From: Streptomyces sp. SA15
GTDB lineage: Bacteria; Actinomycetota; Actinomycetes; Streptomycetales; Streptomycetaceae
NCBI RefSeq assembly: GCF_002291145.1
Contig: NZ_NTGE01000099.1
Coordinates: forward strand, 179,957-243,956
Length of the DNA: 64,000 nucleotides
Direction of reading: 5' to 3'
Below the pieces are notes generated by a model. That model saw nothing but the letters and a program-made list of their open reading frames with translations, made no database searches and was not told the DNA's origin. The position numbers and the translations under genes are program-made. Shown here piece by piece: positions 1 to 8,249 of this stretch. The stretch's first letter is position 1; each line of letters starts with the position of its first letter.

Positions 1-50
1 GCGGGCGGCGGCCGGTGGCCGGTGGGCGGGCGGCGGCCGGTGGCCGGTGG
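1..50. repeat. 25-bp tandem repeat, two exact copies
   Basis: Positions 1-25 and 26-50 are identical 25-mers made of GCGGGCGGCG followed by two CCGGTGG-like steps. A decayed third copy (GCGGGTGGGC...) follows to about 66. The array may continue left of the window. No coding role is apparent. Confidence 0.9.
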
Positions 51-67
51 GCGGGTGGGCGTGGGTA

Positions 68-143
68 ATTGGCAGATCTGTTCCACCCCCGCGAGGGAAA
101 ACCGCAGGTCACGTGGCCGCGCCGGTGGAACAGATCTGCCAAT
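68..143. repeat. 76-bp palindromic element, copy 1
   Basis: The element is bounded by perfect 20-bp inverted repeats, ATTGGCAGATCTGTTCCACC at 68-87 and its reverse complement at 124-143. A second copy of exactly the same length lies at 26881-26956 in the opposite orientation, with the same ends and a largely conserved 36-bp centre. There is no room for a transposase gene and no obvious target duplication. It may be a MITE or REP-like hairpin. It abuts the remains of a metallo-hydrolase gene. Confidence 0.85.
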
Positions 144-168
144 AAGACACGCCTCAGCGGGAACATCG

Positions 169-578
169 ACGCCTGCCCGGCCTGGAACCTCGGCACGCCC
201 GCCTTCTCCCACGCCCGCTACCTCACCAGCCGTACCGAAGCGGACCACTGGGCCGCCGCCGAGATGGACGAGGCCCGCCGCCAGATGTTCCGCGACCCCG
301 TCGACCCCGTCCGCGACAGCGGACAGTACGACCTTCTCGACGTCCCCGAACGCGGGCGCGAGGTGGCCGACGGCATCCGGCTGGTCCCGGCCCCCGGCCA
401 CACCCCCGGCCACCCACGTCAGGCCCGCCGCACCCGGGGCCGCCTCCTCGACGCACTGGCCGACACCGACACCCTGCTGCTGGGCACCCACTTCCCCGAG
501 CCGTCCGCGGGTGTCGTCCGCCGCGAGAACGGCGGCTTCCGCCTGCGCTCGGAACCGGGAATCCGCGTGCCGACCTGA
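169..578 (+). pseudogene. MBL-fold metallo-hydrolase remnant
   Basis: The reading frame resembles the C-terminal half of a metallo-beta-lactamase-fold hydrolase: PAWNLGTPAFSHARYL, then EVADGIRLVPAPGHTPGH, then a helix-rich tail ending LLLGTHFPEP. The 5' part with the HxHxDH zinc motif is missing and the frame instead begins inside the palindromic element. The segment normally lying between HTPGH and the tail is also deleted, so PGH runs directly into an RRLLDALADTD-like helix. With both zinc half-sites damaged it should be non-functional. The family assignment is by recognition of the conserved spacing only. Confidence 0.7.
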
Positions 579-585
579 GGTCGTC

Positions 586-1062
586 CTACCAGGAACGCTC
601 ACCCTCCTCGACGAGCCGAGCGAGGTTGTCCAGGGCCATGCGTGTGCCCGTCTCGTTGCCGGCGGCGGGCACGGCGTCGGGGATCCCTTCGTGCACCACG
701 AGCACGTCGGTGCCACCGTCCGCGTCGGTGAGCGTGGTCGTCATCGTCATCGTGCCGCGCAGCGCGGGATCATCCGACTCGAACTCGAGCACTTCGACGA
801 CCTGCTCGTTCGGCACGAGCCTCGCGAAGTGACCGTGGTAGGTGTCGGTGTGCGCGGCCGACTTGCCGACGCCGCCTCCGCCCGGAGCCTCGTAGGTGAG
901 CGAGACACGGAACCTGCCCCCTTCGCGGGCCTCGAATTCGTGCACGTGACTGCTCATACCGTCCGGCACCCGCCATCGCGCGATCGCGTCCGCGTCGACC
1001 AGTGCTCGGTAGACGGCCGGGCGTGGGGCGTTGACGTGCCGTGAGACCTGGGTCGAGTACAT
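586..1062 (-). CDS. SRPBCC / AHSA1-like domain protein
   Basis: A 158-residue single-domain protein of the START/Aha1-like fold. It begins MYSTQVSRHVNAPRPAVYRAL, the usual first strand and helix of this fold, followed by the IARWRVPDGM helix, the EAREGGRFRV hairpin and an ESDDPALRGTMTMTTTL strand pair. The closing GTRMALDNLARLVEE helix is typical. Members bind hydrophobic ligands or act in stress responses; no ligand can be inferred here. It is divergent from the sigma-factor gene at 1168 across about 105 bp and ends 7 bp from the dead hydrolase gene. Start is the ATG at 1060-1062, the first codon matching the fold. Confidence 0.85.
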   Translation of the reverse strand: MYSTQVSRHVNAPRPAVYRALVDADAIARWRVPDGMSSHVHEFEAREGGRFRVSLTYEAPGGGGVGKSAAHTDTYHGHFARLVPNEQVVEVLEFESDDPALRGTMTMTTTLTDADGGTDVLVVHEGIPDAVPAAGNETGTRMALDNLARLVEEGERSW

Positions 1063-1167
1063 GGAGTCAACGTAGCGTTCCGGTGCTCCCGCGAGCTCTG
1101 ACCGGGCAGGCCCGCGAGATCCGAGGCCCACCGCCGCATCCTCTGACCGCTGCAGCATGATGAGCCT

Positions 1168-2106
1168 GTGGACTTCGAGGCGTACCGGGGTGAGTTGGTG
1201 GCGTTCTGCTACCGGATGCTGGGTTCGGTGCACGAGGCCGAGGATCTGGTGCAGGAGACGCTGCTGCGTGCCTGGAAGGCCCGTGACCGGTACGACCCGG
1301 CGCGCGCGTCGGTGCGGACCTGGCTGTACCGGATCGCGACCAATGTGTGCCTGACCGCGCTGGAGGGGCGCGGGCGGCGTCCCCTGCCGTCCGGGCTGGG
1401 GATGCCGAGCGACGATCCCGAGGCGCCACTGATGCCGGCGCTCGATGTGCCCTGGCTTCAGCCGTTCCCCGACGCGCGGTTCGATGTGGAGGTCAGGGCC
1501 GATCTGCGGCTCGCGTGGGTGGCGGCGGTGCAGGTCCTGCCGGCGCGGCAGCGGGCGGTGCTGGTGCTGCGCGAGGTGCTGGCGTTCACCGCCGCCGAGG
1601 TCGCCGAGCAGTTGGGGACCACGGTCGCGGCCGTCAACAGCGCGTTGCAGCGCGCCCGTGCCGCCCTCGCCGACGTGGGCGATGCCGGTGCGGTCACCGA
1701 GCCGGACGATCCCGAGGTGCGGGCAGTGGTCCAGCGGTACATGCGGGCGTTCGAGGCGGCGGATGTACCCGCGCTGGTGCGGCTGCTGGCCGACGACGCG
1801 GTGCTGGAGATGCCTCCGGTGCCGCTGTGGTACCGGGGTAGCCGGGACTACGGCCGGTTCCTGGAGCGGGTGTTCCGGATGCGTGGCGTGGGCTGGGGCA
1901 TGCGGGGGCTCACCGCCAACGGGCAGCCCGCGCTCGCCGCGTACGCGCCGGAGCCCGGTGGCGGGTGCCGTCTGCACACCCTGCAGGTCTTCACCGTCAC
2001 CGACGGCCGCATCACGCGCAACGTCGTGTTCGCCGATCCGCGCGTCTTCGACGCCTTCGAGCTGCCGGGCGGGATTGCCGGCAACGAGTTCCGCCGGGAG
2101 CGATGA
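1168..2106 (+). CDS. ECF sigma factor with SnoaL-like C-terminal domain (SigG/SigX5-like)
   Basis: A 312-residue extracytoplasmic-function sigma factor. Region 2 is visible at about residues 1-70 (YRMLGSVHEAEDLVQETLLRAW) and region 4 at about 125-180 (LPARQRAVLVLREVLAFTAAEVAEQLGTT). From about 195 to the end it carries an NTF2/SnoaL-like domain (MRAFEAADVPALVRLLADDAVLEMPP), as in the SigG/SigX5 and ECF41-like groups, where the extension acts as a built-in regulator in place of an anti-sigma factor. The GTG start at 1168 is the only one matching region 2. The DHFR-like gene 58 bp downstream may be co-transcribed. Confidence 0.9.
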   Translation: MDFEAYRGELVAFCYRMLGSVHEAEDLVQETLLRAWKARDRYDPARASVRTWLYRIATNVCLTALEGRGRRPLPSGLGMPSDDPEAPLMPALDVPWLQPFPDARFDVEVRADLRLAWVAAVQVLPARQRAVLVLREVLAFTAAEVAEQLGTTVAAVNSALQRARAALADVGDAGAVTEPDDPEVRAVVQRYMRAFEAADVPALVRLLADDAVLEMPPVPLWYRGSRDYGRFLERVFRMRGVGWGMRGLTANGQPALAAYAPEPGGGCRLHTLQVFTVTDGRITRNVVFADPRVFDAFELPGGIAGNEFRRER

Positions 2107-2163
2107 GTCGGGGCGGTGCGGCCGGTACGTACCGGTGAGCACCGAACCGAAGGGAATCTCATC

Positions 2164-2766
2164 GTGAGCGTCATCGTCATCGAGTTCATCACCCTGGACG
2201 GGATCGTGTCCGACCCGGACGGGTCCGCCGGCACGCCGCTGGGCGGCTGGGCATTCCGGCACGGCCCGGAGGCGGTCGCCGGGGACAAGTTCCGGCTCGG
2301 CCGCACGCTGGACGAGGGAGTACTGCTGCTCGGGCGCGCCACCTGGCAGCTGTTCTCACGGCTCTGGCCGGGCCGCGACGACCCGTTCGCCGCGCGGATG
2401 AACGCCGTCCCGAAGCTGGTCGCCTCCCGCACCCTGACCCACGCCGACACATCGGTGTGGGCGAACTCCCGGCTCCTCGACGGCGATCCGGTCGACGCCG
2501 TCAAGCGCGAGCGACGCGACGTGGTCATCACCGGGAGCCTGAGCGTCGTGGACCGGCTGATGGCCGCGGACCTGGTCGACGAGTACCGGCTGCTGACCTT
2601 CCCCACCGTCCTCGGCACCGGCCGGCGGCTCTTCCCGATCGATGGCCCCCACGCCGAGCTGGAGTGCCTGGCCGCCGAGCAGGCCGGTGCCGCCGTATTC
2701 GTCCGCTACCGGAGGGCCGCCCGGGGAGGTCCACGCGAGGTTCCCGGCACGCTGAACGAGCGCTGA
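2164..2766 (+). CDS. Dihydrofolate reductase-family (RibD C-terminal) protein
   Basis: A 200-residue protein of the RibD-C/DHFR-like superfamily: SVIVIEFITLDGIVSDPDG at the N-terminus, GVLLLGRATWQLF, DVVITGSLSVVDRLMAADLVDEYRLLTFPTVLGTG in the NADPH-binding half. Such stand-alone proteins are reductases of unknown substrate and often lie beside ECF sigma genes, as here. The GTG at 2164 is chosen because it follows an AAGGGA ribosome site and starts at the first strand of the fold; an in-frame opening from 2116 lacks both. The arginine- and glycine-rich tail after about residue 185 is poorly conserved in appearance. Confidence 0.87.
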   Translation: MSVIVIEFITLDGIVSDPDGSAGTPLGGWAFRHGPEAVAGDKFRLGRTLDEGVLLLGRATWQLFSRLWPGRDDPFAARMNAVPKLVASRTLTHADTSVWANSRLLDGDPVDAVKRERRDVVITGSLSVVDRLMAADLVDEYRLLTFPTVLGTGRRLFPIDGPHAELECLAAEQAGAAVFVRYRRAARGGPREVPGTLNER

Positions 2767-2844
2767 GGCCGCTGTGACGGCCCTGTGACCGGAGGAGTGG
2801 CTTCCGCCATAGCCCGGCCGACCCTGCCCTGGTGAGGTGGCCGG

Positions 2845-3201
2845 ATGCGTACCGCCGTCACCGCACTGCGCGGCTACCTGCCACCGCTCCTGGTTCACCT
2901 CCTGATAGGTGTCCCCGCGGCCCTCGCCGTCCTCTGCGCGCGCTGGTACATCGCCTACGGCCACTGCGAGTACGACGACCTGGGCCGCCGCGACCTGGAC
3001 GGCTGCACCTACGACCAGATCGAGAACAACGGCTTCGCCCTGATCGCCCTGATCTGGATCGGCGCCCTTGTCCTCCTCCTGCTCCTCCTCTTCGACGTCC
3101 TCCGCCCCCTGTACGCCGGCCGCCCCCTCAAGCCACGCCTGCTGACTCTGCCGGCGGTCCTGGTCCCGTACGCGGTGTACGTGACGAACGGGGGGTGGTG
3201 A
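2845..3201 (+). CDS. Small integral membrane protein
   Basis: A 118-residue protein with three likely membrane segments: PPLLVHLLIGVPAALAVLCA (about 11-30), FALIALIWIGALVLLLLLLF (about 64-83) and LLTLPAVLVPYAVYV near the end. A hydrophilic loop with two cysteines (HCEYDD...GCTYDQ) lies between the first two, presumably outside the cell. No family is recognised. GC-rich third-position usage agrees with a real gene. It starts 78 bp after the DHFR-like gene. Confidence 0.65.
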   Translation: MRTAVTALRGYLPPLLVHLLIGVPAALAVLCARWYIAYGHCEYDDLGRRDLDGCTYDQIENNGFALIALIWIGALVLLLLLLFDVLRPLYAGRPLKPRLLTLPAVLVPYAVYVTNGGW

Positions 3202-3330
3202 GCAGTCACCGATGCGGGCTACGACCGGCGTTCAGTTGCGGTGTTCTTCCACGACCATCTCGTCGAGCGCCTTCATCAGACCGCTCATGACGTAGAGATC
3301 ACACCGGCCCTGGGCTCGGTTTGGTGACCC

Positions 3331-3948
3331 TCAGGCCCGCTTCGGGCCCGTGATCGCTTCTCCGATCACGAAGCCCTTGGCAGGGCCTTTGGGGATGGTG
3401 ATGTCGGTGCCGTAGGGGACGCGGTGGATCCCACCCCAGTCGGCCTTGTCGGGCCGGGGATCGGTGAGGACGGTGACAGAGCCTTGGCCGTCGTAGTCAT
3501 CGATGATCACGTAGACGGGGATGTCGGCGCGGGCGTATGCACGGCGCTTTTTGACACGGTCCCGGTCCTGATGCCGTTCGCCTCGGGAGACCACCTCCGC
3601 GACGAGGTGCACAGCTGAGGCGAGGACCCCGATGTCCTCGCTGTCCGCGCCCGCATCGAGCCGGGCGATCACGAGATCCGGAATCCACACACTGCGCCGG
3701 TGGACGACCGCAAGACCCTGGAAGGCGCCGGACTCGTCCCCCATCTCGCTCTCGGACAGCGCGCGACGCAGCCGGTTGACGATCCCCGCGTGCCGCACTC
3801 GGCCGATGCGCTGGACTTCGAGGGCACCCTCAATGATCTCGGCGCGGTACCCCTCGGGGAGTTCCACGGCTCGCCACACTCGCCAAAGGACCCTGTCCAG
3901 CTCGGCCTCGTCCGGATCGTCACCGATCACGCCTGCTCTCCTTGACAT
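3331..3948 (-). CDS. Uma2-family (DUF820) putative PD-(D/E)XK nuclease
   Basis: A 205-residue protein of the Uma2/DUF820 family, a restriction-endonuclease-like fold very common in actinomycetes and of unknown target. Visible elements are LPEGYRAEIIEGAL near the N-terminus, then VWIPDLVIA with the first acidic residue, HLVAEVVSRGERHQDRDRVKKRRAYARADIPVYVIID carrying the E and K of the fold and the closing strand. These are 21-plus residue landmarks described only by their cores. Start is the ATG at 3946-3948; an in-frame extension upstream looks non-coding. It lies 128 bp downstream of the AAA ATPase gene on the same strand. Confidence 0.82.
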   Translation of the reverse strand: MSRRAGVIGDDPDEAELDRVLWRVWRAVELPEGYRAEIIEGALEVQRIGRVRHAGIVNRLRRALSESEMGDESGAFQGLAVVHRRSVWIPDLVIARLDAGADSEDIGVLASAVHLVAEVVSRGERHQDRDRVKKRRAYARADIPVYVIIDDYDGQGSVTVLTDPRPDKADWGGIHRVPYGTDITIPKGPAKGFVIGEAITGPKRA

Positions 3949-4076
3949 CGTCAACTCGTCACTGCTGACCGGCGATCCGCTCCACGAGCGTCCAGGCCCC
4001 AGTCGCCGGATTGACCTCGTGTTCCTTGCCCGGGGGAGCCAGGCTGCGAGCCCTTGTGACAGCCGTCGACCAGCCC

Positions 4077-5387
4077 TCACCTCGCCGCGACCGCTGTCGC
4101 GAATCGTTCGTCGCTGAGCACGGGCACCGCGCCGTAGCTTCCCCCCAGATAACGCCGTTCCCGGCTCTCCTCCTGGCGGGGCCGGAAATCGGACAGCGGG
4201 AACAGTGTCGTCTCGCCGAACTCGTCCTTCTCCACGAACCAGATCTGGTCGCGTTTGAGGATGTCCTCGCCCTCGCTGCGGCCCAGCAGGCTCGCGTCGT
4301 GCGTGGTGAGGACGAGCTGTGCACCGAGCGGATTGGAATCAGGCTGCTGGAAGAGCCGGATGAGGTGAGCCGTAAGGCGCGGATGCAGGCTCGCGTCGAT
4401 CTCGTCCAGTACGAGCAGTCCGCCACGGCCGAGTGTCTCCAGGACCGGCCCCGCGAAGGAGAACAGCCGCCGGGTTGCCTCGGACTGGTCTCCGAGTCCC
4501 AGCCTCACCGTGCCGTGGCGGCCCCTCTGCTCCACCCAGACCCGGGGCTGGCTGCGGCGCGAACGGCCGGGAAGCCGGTGCGTCTTCTCCTCGTCCGACG
4601 CCATCCCGGGAAGCTCCTGCTGGACAAGCGTACTTGACGTGCCACGCCGCGAGGGCCGAAGTTCTTCGACGTACTCCACCCCGACGTCTTTGATTCCCAG
4701 GTCCGCCGCTCGGAGCAGCTCGACGATCGCCGGAGCCAGCCGCGGGTCCTCCAGCATCCGAGCGTCGTACACCAAGGTGTGAGACGTACGGGTACGGGAC
4801 TCCGGACGGCAGTGGACCGACCGGGCGAACCAGTCGTACACCGGCCGCACCGAGTCTTGCTTGGCCCGGGCCGCGACGGAGATGTAGAGACTGTTCGGTT
4901 CAGTGATGCCGCTGACCAGGTCCAGTTCGCGACGCGAGTGACGCAGGGCGTCCCCGTACTCCATGTCGTCGCCCGAACGGTGGAAGACCTTGGCTTTTCT
5001 GCCCTTGGGGTAGCTGTAGAGCCACTCCTCCAGGACCCGCTCGTCGTCGATGCTGAAGCCGTACGTGAAGCGCACGCCGTCCAGCCGTAGGTCGACGACG
5101 TACCAAGAGGGTTCAGCGATCTCTTCGGGGTCCAGGGCGAAGGGCGTGCGCTCGATGCCGCCGCCCGGCTCGGCCTCACGGTGCGAGTAGCAGACCATGT
5201 CCCGCATGAAGCGGAAGGCGTCTACGACGTTCGACTTCCCGGCAGCGTTGGCGCCGAAGATCGCAGCCACCGGGACGGCCTCCCAGTCGGCGGCCTCCGG
5301 CCTGTCCGCGTCGTAGACGGGGCTCAGGTTGAGCTGCTGCTCGTCACGAATGGAGCGGTGATTGGCCGTACGGAAATTCAACAGCAC
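4077..5387 (-). CDS. AAA ATPase, RloA/AbiL-like defence-type
   Basis: A 436-residue ATPase of the AAA_15/AAA_21 (ABC-like) group. The N-terminus NFRTANHRSIRDEQQLNLSP matches the group. Walker A is FGANAAGKSNVVDAF at about 43-57. Near the C-terminus are LLVLDEIDASLHPRL (Walker B) and LVLTTHDASLL (H-loop), with QLVLTTHD just before. Homologues pair with RloB-type or other effectors in anti-phage systems; here the 128 bp to the next gene contain no RloB-like gene. The GTG at 5387 is preferred because AAAGGGGG lies 8 nt upstream; an in-frame ATG at 5429 has no such site. Confidence 0.85.
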   Translation of the reverse strand: MLLNFRTANHRSIRDEQQLNLSPVYDADRPEAADWEAVPVAAIFGANAAGKSNVVDAFRFMRDMVCYSHREAEPGGGIERTPFALDPEEIAEPSWYVVDLRLDGVRFTYGFSIDDERVLEEWLYSYPKGRKAKVFHRSGDDMEYGDALRHSRRELDLVSGITEPNSLYISVAARAKQDSVRPVYDWFARSVHCRPESRTRTSHTLVYDARMLEDPRLAPAIVELLRAADLGIKDVGVEYVEELRPSRRGTSSTLVQQELPGMASDEEKTHRLPGRSRRSQPRVWVEQRGRHGTVRLGLGDQSEATRRLFSFAGPVLETLGRGGLLVLDEIDASLHPRLTAHLIRLFQQPDSNPLGAQLVLTTHDASLLGRSEGEDILKRDQIWFVEKDEFGETTLFPLSDFRPRQEESRERRYLGGSYGAVPVLSDERFATAVAAR

Positions 5388-5542
5388 TCCGAGCGCCCCC
5401 TTTCGGCGGCCAGGGTTCCTTGAGTGCATGTGAACTGCACGGATCCATGTCTAGCAACGCCATTCGAGAGGTCGGACGACGTTGAGGGACGGATCACCCG
5501 ATGGAGTGCTCCCGACACCCGGCCCTCCGCCCAGCTCGAACC

Positions 5543-5627
5543 ACACCGTTCCTAAAGACTGAGCGGGAGTGAGTCCTGTTGCCAGGACGCATGCTCAGCC
5601 GAACGCCCCGAACGGTGTTGGGCGTTC
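5543..5627 (-). ncRNA. Predicted 3' scaffold of TnpB omega-RNA
   Basis: Downstream of and overlapping the tnpB 3' end, a stem GAACGCCC/GGGCGTTC (5601-5608 with 5620-5627) encloses an 11-nt loop. Nine loop bases (5610-5618) are perfectly complementary to 5543-5551, which lie past the stop-proximal region on the same transcript. Hairpin plus loop-to-downstream pairing is the pseudoknot layout known for omega-RNA next to the guide. The guide would be transcribed from bases just below 5543. The structure was found by eye; the 5' limit of the RNA is not defined. Confidence 0.6.
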
Positions 5628-7249
5628 TGGTCCCCCGCGTTCGCTCCGCATCCGGGCGGCACGCATCTGGTGCGTGGTCCGGGAATGCGGGGGCGGGTTT
5701 CCTCACGCCCGGGGACCTCCGGCCTGGCCTGGACGGTCCGATGCCCACGACGATCACTCCGGTCGTCGTGGGGCGGTGCCGTCCGTCGCCGGATCGGGTG
5801 TCCCTGGGCGCGCCTGCCGATCGCCACGGCGGCCGCGTCGTGGCGAGTGGTGGTGCGGTTTTTCGAGGTCAGTGGGCGCTGCCAGTGCTGGGCGCCCCAT
5901 CGGGAGGTGTAGGCCGGGTCCACGGCGATGATCGCGATGCCCGTGTGGTCGGCCATCGAGGTCAGCCGGGCGCGGAGCTTCCCGGTGGGCATGCCGGAGA
6001 TCAGCTGTCTGAAGCGTTTCTTGCGACCGTGCTTCTCCCGGGTCTTCTCCGCGCCGAAGTCCAGGTCCTCCACCGCGATCGCTGTGACGCCACAGGTCTT
6101 CGCCCAGTTCAGCAACCGCGTGAGGGCGTGACGGACCTGGGCGTCGCGATGCTGCGCGGTGCCGGACAGATCGTAGAAGAAGCGGCGCGGGGTGCCGATC
6201 GGATTGCCGTGGACATCCAGGCGCCAGGCGGCGAGGTGATCGACGTTGGTGTCCACGCCGATCACGCCCTCGGCCAGGGCAGCCTGAAGCGGGATCGTCT
6301 GCGTCGGTGCGTACTGCCAGGACGCGGTGAGGTACCAGCGCCCGCGTGCGACGTCGTAGTGGATGCGGTAGGCCACGGCCCGGTTCGCCTCGACACGGTC
6401 GGCCCATTCCTGCCCCCGGTGCGGGAAGCTCACACGGGCGGTGAGCACATAGCGGCCGTGCTTCGCGTTCGCCAGGTCTGCCAGCGGGGCGGGCAGCCTG
6501 ACGCTCACCTCGCCCTGGGGGCTGACGCGGATGGTCTCGTTGCCGTATCGCTTCCCGGACTCGCCGTCGGCGGCGAGAAACCAGCGTTCGGCTTCCCACT
6601 GTCGACGCCACTGGTGCTCGGTGAGCTGGGCGGTGTCGAGGTGGTGGCGGGTGCGGGCCAGGCGCTTGCCGCCCCTCATCACATGCACGATGCCGGCCTC
6701 GCGGTCATCTTTCTCGGCAGCCAGCCGGTCTTCGAGGATGTGCAGGCGGCGGGCCTTGGCGTGCCACTCCTGACGGGAACGGTAGCCGCCCGGCGTCTTC
6801 TTGCTGCCCTTCTGCCCGACCGGGAGCGACAACCGGTGCGCGATCGTGGCGATGCCCGCTTCCAGGCCCTGGATGTGGGCGGACTGGCAGCGGCGGGCGA
6901 GCGCCCACTGATCATGGGTGGCCTTGGTGATGCTGCCTGCCCACCGCGACGACGACATCGCCGTCAGCTCCCGCTTGCGCACCGCCCACGTGTCAGCGGA
7001 GTGCTCCAGAGCGTCCGCGCAGCGGGCCTTGAGGTCCTTCGAGGCGAGCGAGCCGAGATGCGCGCCGACCAGCCCCAGGACCTTCTCGTCCTGCGGCGTC
7101 AGATGCTTGAGGCGGGTCCGCACGGACACACCGCTCGGGCCGGTCGCGACGAACGGCTTGGCCAGTGACCGCAGCCCGCCCACCCCGTCACCCCCTGCCC
7201 GGCTCCGTCCGAAGATCCCGTCACCGCATCCAACGAGGCCCGCCAGCAA
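5552..7249 (-). mobile_element. tnpB: Stand-alone TnpB (IS200/IS605, IS1341-like)
   Basis: A frame of up to 565 codons (TTG start at 7249, not certain) encoding a RuvC-type RNA-guided nuclease of the TnpB family. RuvC landmarks: GVIGVDTNVDH (D333), AIAVEDLDF (E394) and TTTRHDAAAVAIG (D471). The usual CxxC...CxxC zinc finger between E394 and D471 is absent; DPAYTSRWGAQHWQ takes its place. The last 70 or so residues are basic, low-complexity and overlap the predicted omega-RNA, so they may not be conserved as protein. No TnpA (Y1 transposase) gene is nearby, so mobility would need one in trans. Confidence 0.85.
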
Positions 7250-7269
7250 AGGTCACGCATTCGATACAA

Positions 7270-7281
7270 GAACATCCGTTC
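7270..7281. promoter_or_regulatory. Possible LexA (SOS) box
   Basis: GAACATCCGTTC fits the actinobacterial GAAC-N4-GTTC LexA core. A 20-codon frame (ATG at 7301, MADTRTAKTTSTHSC...) follows after a GGAAAGGG-type ribosome site, but no full-length gene does. It may be the promoter of a gene lost when this region was rearranged, or of tnpB on the other strand. Confidence 0.35.
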
Positions 7282-7457
7282 TCGCAGGAAAGGGCCAGTC
7301 CATGGCCGACACGCGCACGGCCAAGACCACCAGCACTCACTCCTGCTCACCAGAACACCCTTGAGCACACTCCAACGACAGCAACTCCAAACCCCCTTCA
7401 CATACCGCCCCGCCCGATCCGCCACCACGCCCCACCTGTCCGCCATCTCCGCGACGA

Positions 7458-8222
7458 GTGCGAGCCCTTGGTGTGCAGGTGCACGTTGGTGGCGAGTTCC
7501 GAGGAACGCTCTCCGGCCTCACCTCCACCGCCGCCCACCCCGAACGCGTCGTCCAGGCCGCCGTCGACGGGTTCAAGAAGGACCCCTCCGAGTTCGTCGG
7601 CCGCCTCATCCCCGAACTCATCGGCACCAAAGGCGCCGGCCTGGCCCGCGGCGGACTCCGCATGGCCACGAAGGAAGGCCTGGAGACGGCGGCACAGCGC
7701 GCGGCGCGGGACGGCTTCAAGCCCGAGGGGGGCCGAGGTGCCGGGGATCCCATGCCCGAGCGTGCCGACGTCATGCAGGCACTCAAAGACAGCAAGCCGG
7801 AGATCATCAAGAAGGACTGGCCGGACACTGACGGCCGTTACTACGCGGACCGGGTTCTCGCCGGTGGCCGCCCGGACGGAGAGAAAGTCTTCGCCGGCCA
7901 TGGCTATCTCGCACCCAAGGCCGGCGACATCGTGGTCCCCGAGGGAACTTCCATCTCTTTCTACGTGCAACACGGAGACCAACTTCCCGGACTCAACGGC
8001 CTGACCGTCGAGCGAGGCGTCTATCCGGGAGGGTACGTGGAGACGTTCAAGGGGGGCGATGTCATTCCGAACTACACATTGGGGCCTCCCGCTCCATCGG
8101 GCGCCGGAGGTTTCAGCGTGTTCGAGAATTCGACGACCGTCGGCCAACGAACCGCACTGAAAGATCTGCTGGAGCCCGGCATGGGAAATGTCCACTGGGC
8201 GGCGTGCCGCGAGCTCACGTAG
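7458..8222 (+). CDS. 5'-truncated polymorphic toxin with Stv-like C-terminal domain
   Basis: A 254-codon frame. Residues about 12-85 (GTLSGLTSTAAHPERVV, DPSEFVGRLIPELIGTKGAG) match the linker that precedes toxin domains in Streptomyces secreted WXG/T7-type polymorphic toxins. Residues about 100-254 (KVFAGHGYLAPKAGDIVVPEGTS, then TVERGVYPGGY, ending GNVHWAACREL) resemble the putative adhesin/toxin Stv domain. The expected several hundred N-terminal residues with the secretion module are absent, and upstream bases show no continuation. It is probably a silent toxin cartridge or pseudogene; the start given is just the first in-frame GTG. Two immunity-like genes follow. Confidence 0.6.
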   Translation: MRALGVQVHVGGEFRGTLSGLTSTAAHPERVVQAAVDGFKKDPSEFVGRLIPELIGTKGAGLARGGLRMATKEGLETAAQRAARDGFKPEGGRGAGDPMPERADVMQALKDSKPEIIKKDWPDTDGRYYADRVLAGGRPDGEKVFAGHGYLAPKAGDIVVPEGTSISFYVQHGDQLPGLNGLTVERGVYPGGYVETFKGGDVIPNYTLGPPAPSGAGGFSVFENSTTVGQRTALKDLLEPGMGNVHWAACRELT

Positions 8223-8249
8223 GATGTCTCGACCTGTAAGGAGCCGTGC

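Noticed and set aside
2116..2163. Upstream extension of the DHFR-like gene
   Set aside because: In frame, but it precedes the ribosome site and has no part of the fold; the GTG at 2164 explains the protein fully.
1062..2262. Long reverse-strand frame across the sigma-factor gene
   Set aside because: It is the antisense shadow of the sigma gene; only the SRPBCC part up to 1062 is coding.
3959..4076. A short coding piece between the ATPase and Uma2 genes (reads ...GKEHEVNPATGAWTLVERIAGQQ)
   Set aside because: It looks protein-like at its end but has no start or recognised family; possibly a remnant, not enough to call.
5521..5542. GGTTCGAG-containing bases beyond the tnpB end as part of a tRNA
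   Set aside because: No acceptor or anticodon stem can be formed; better explained as the omega-RNA guide or flank.
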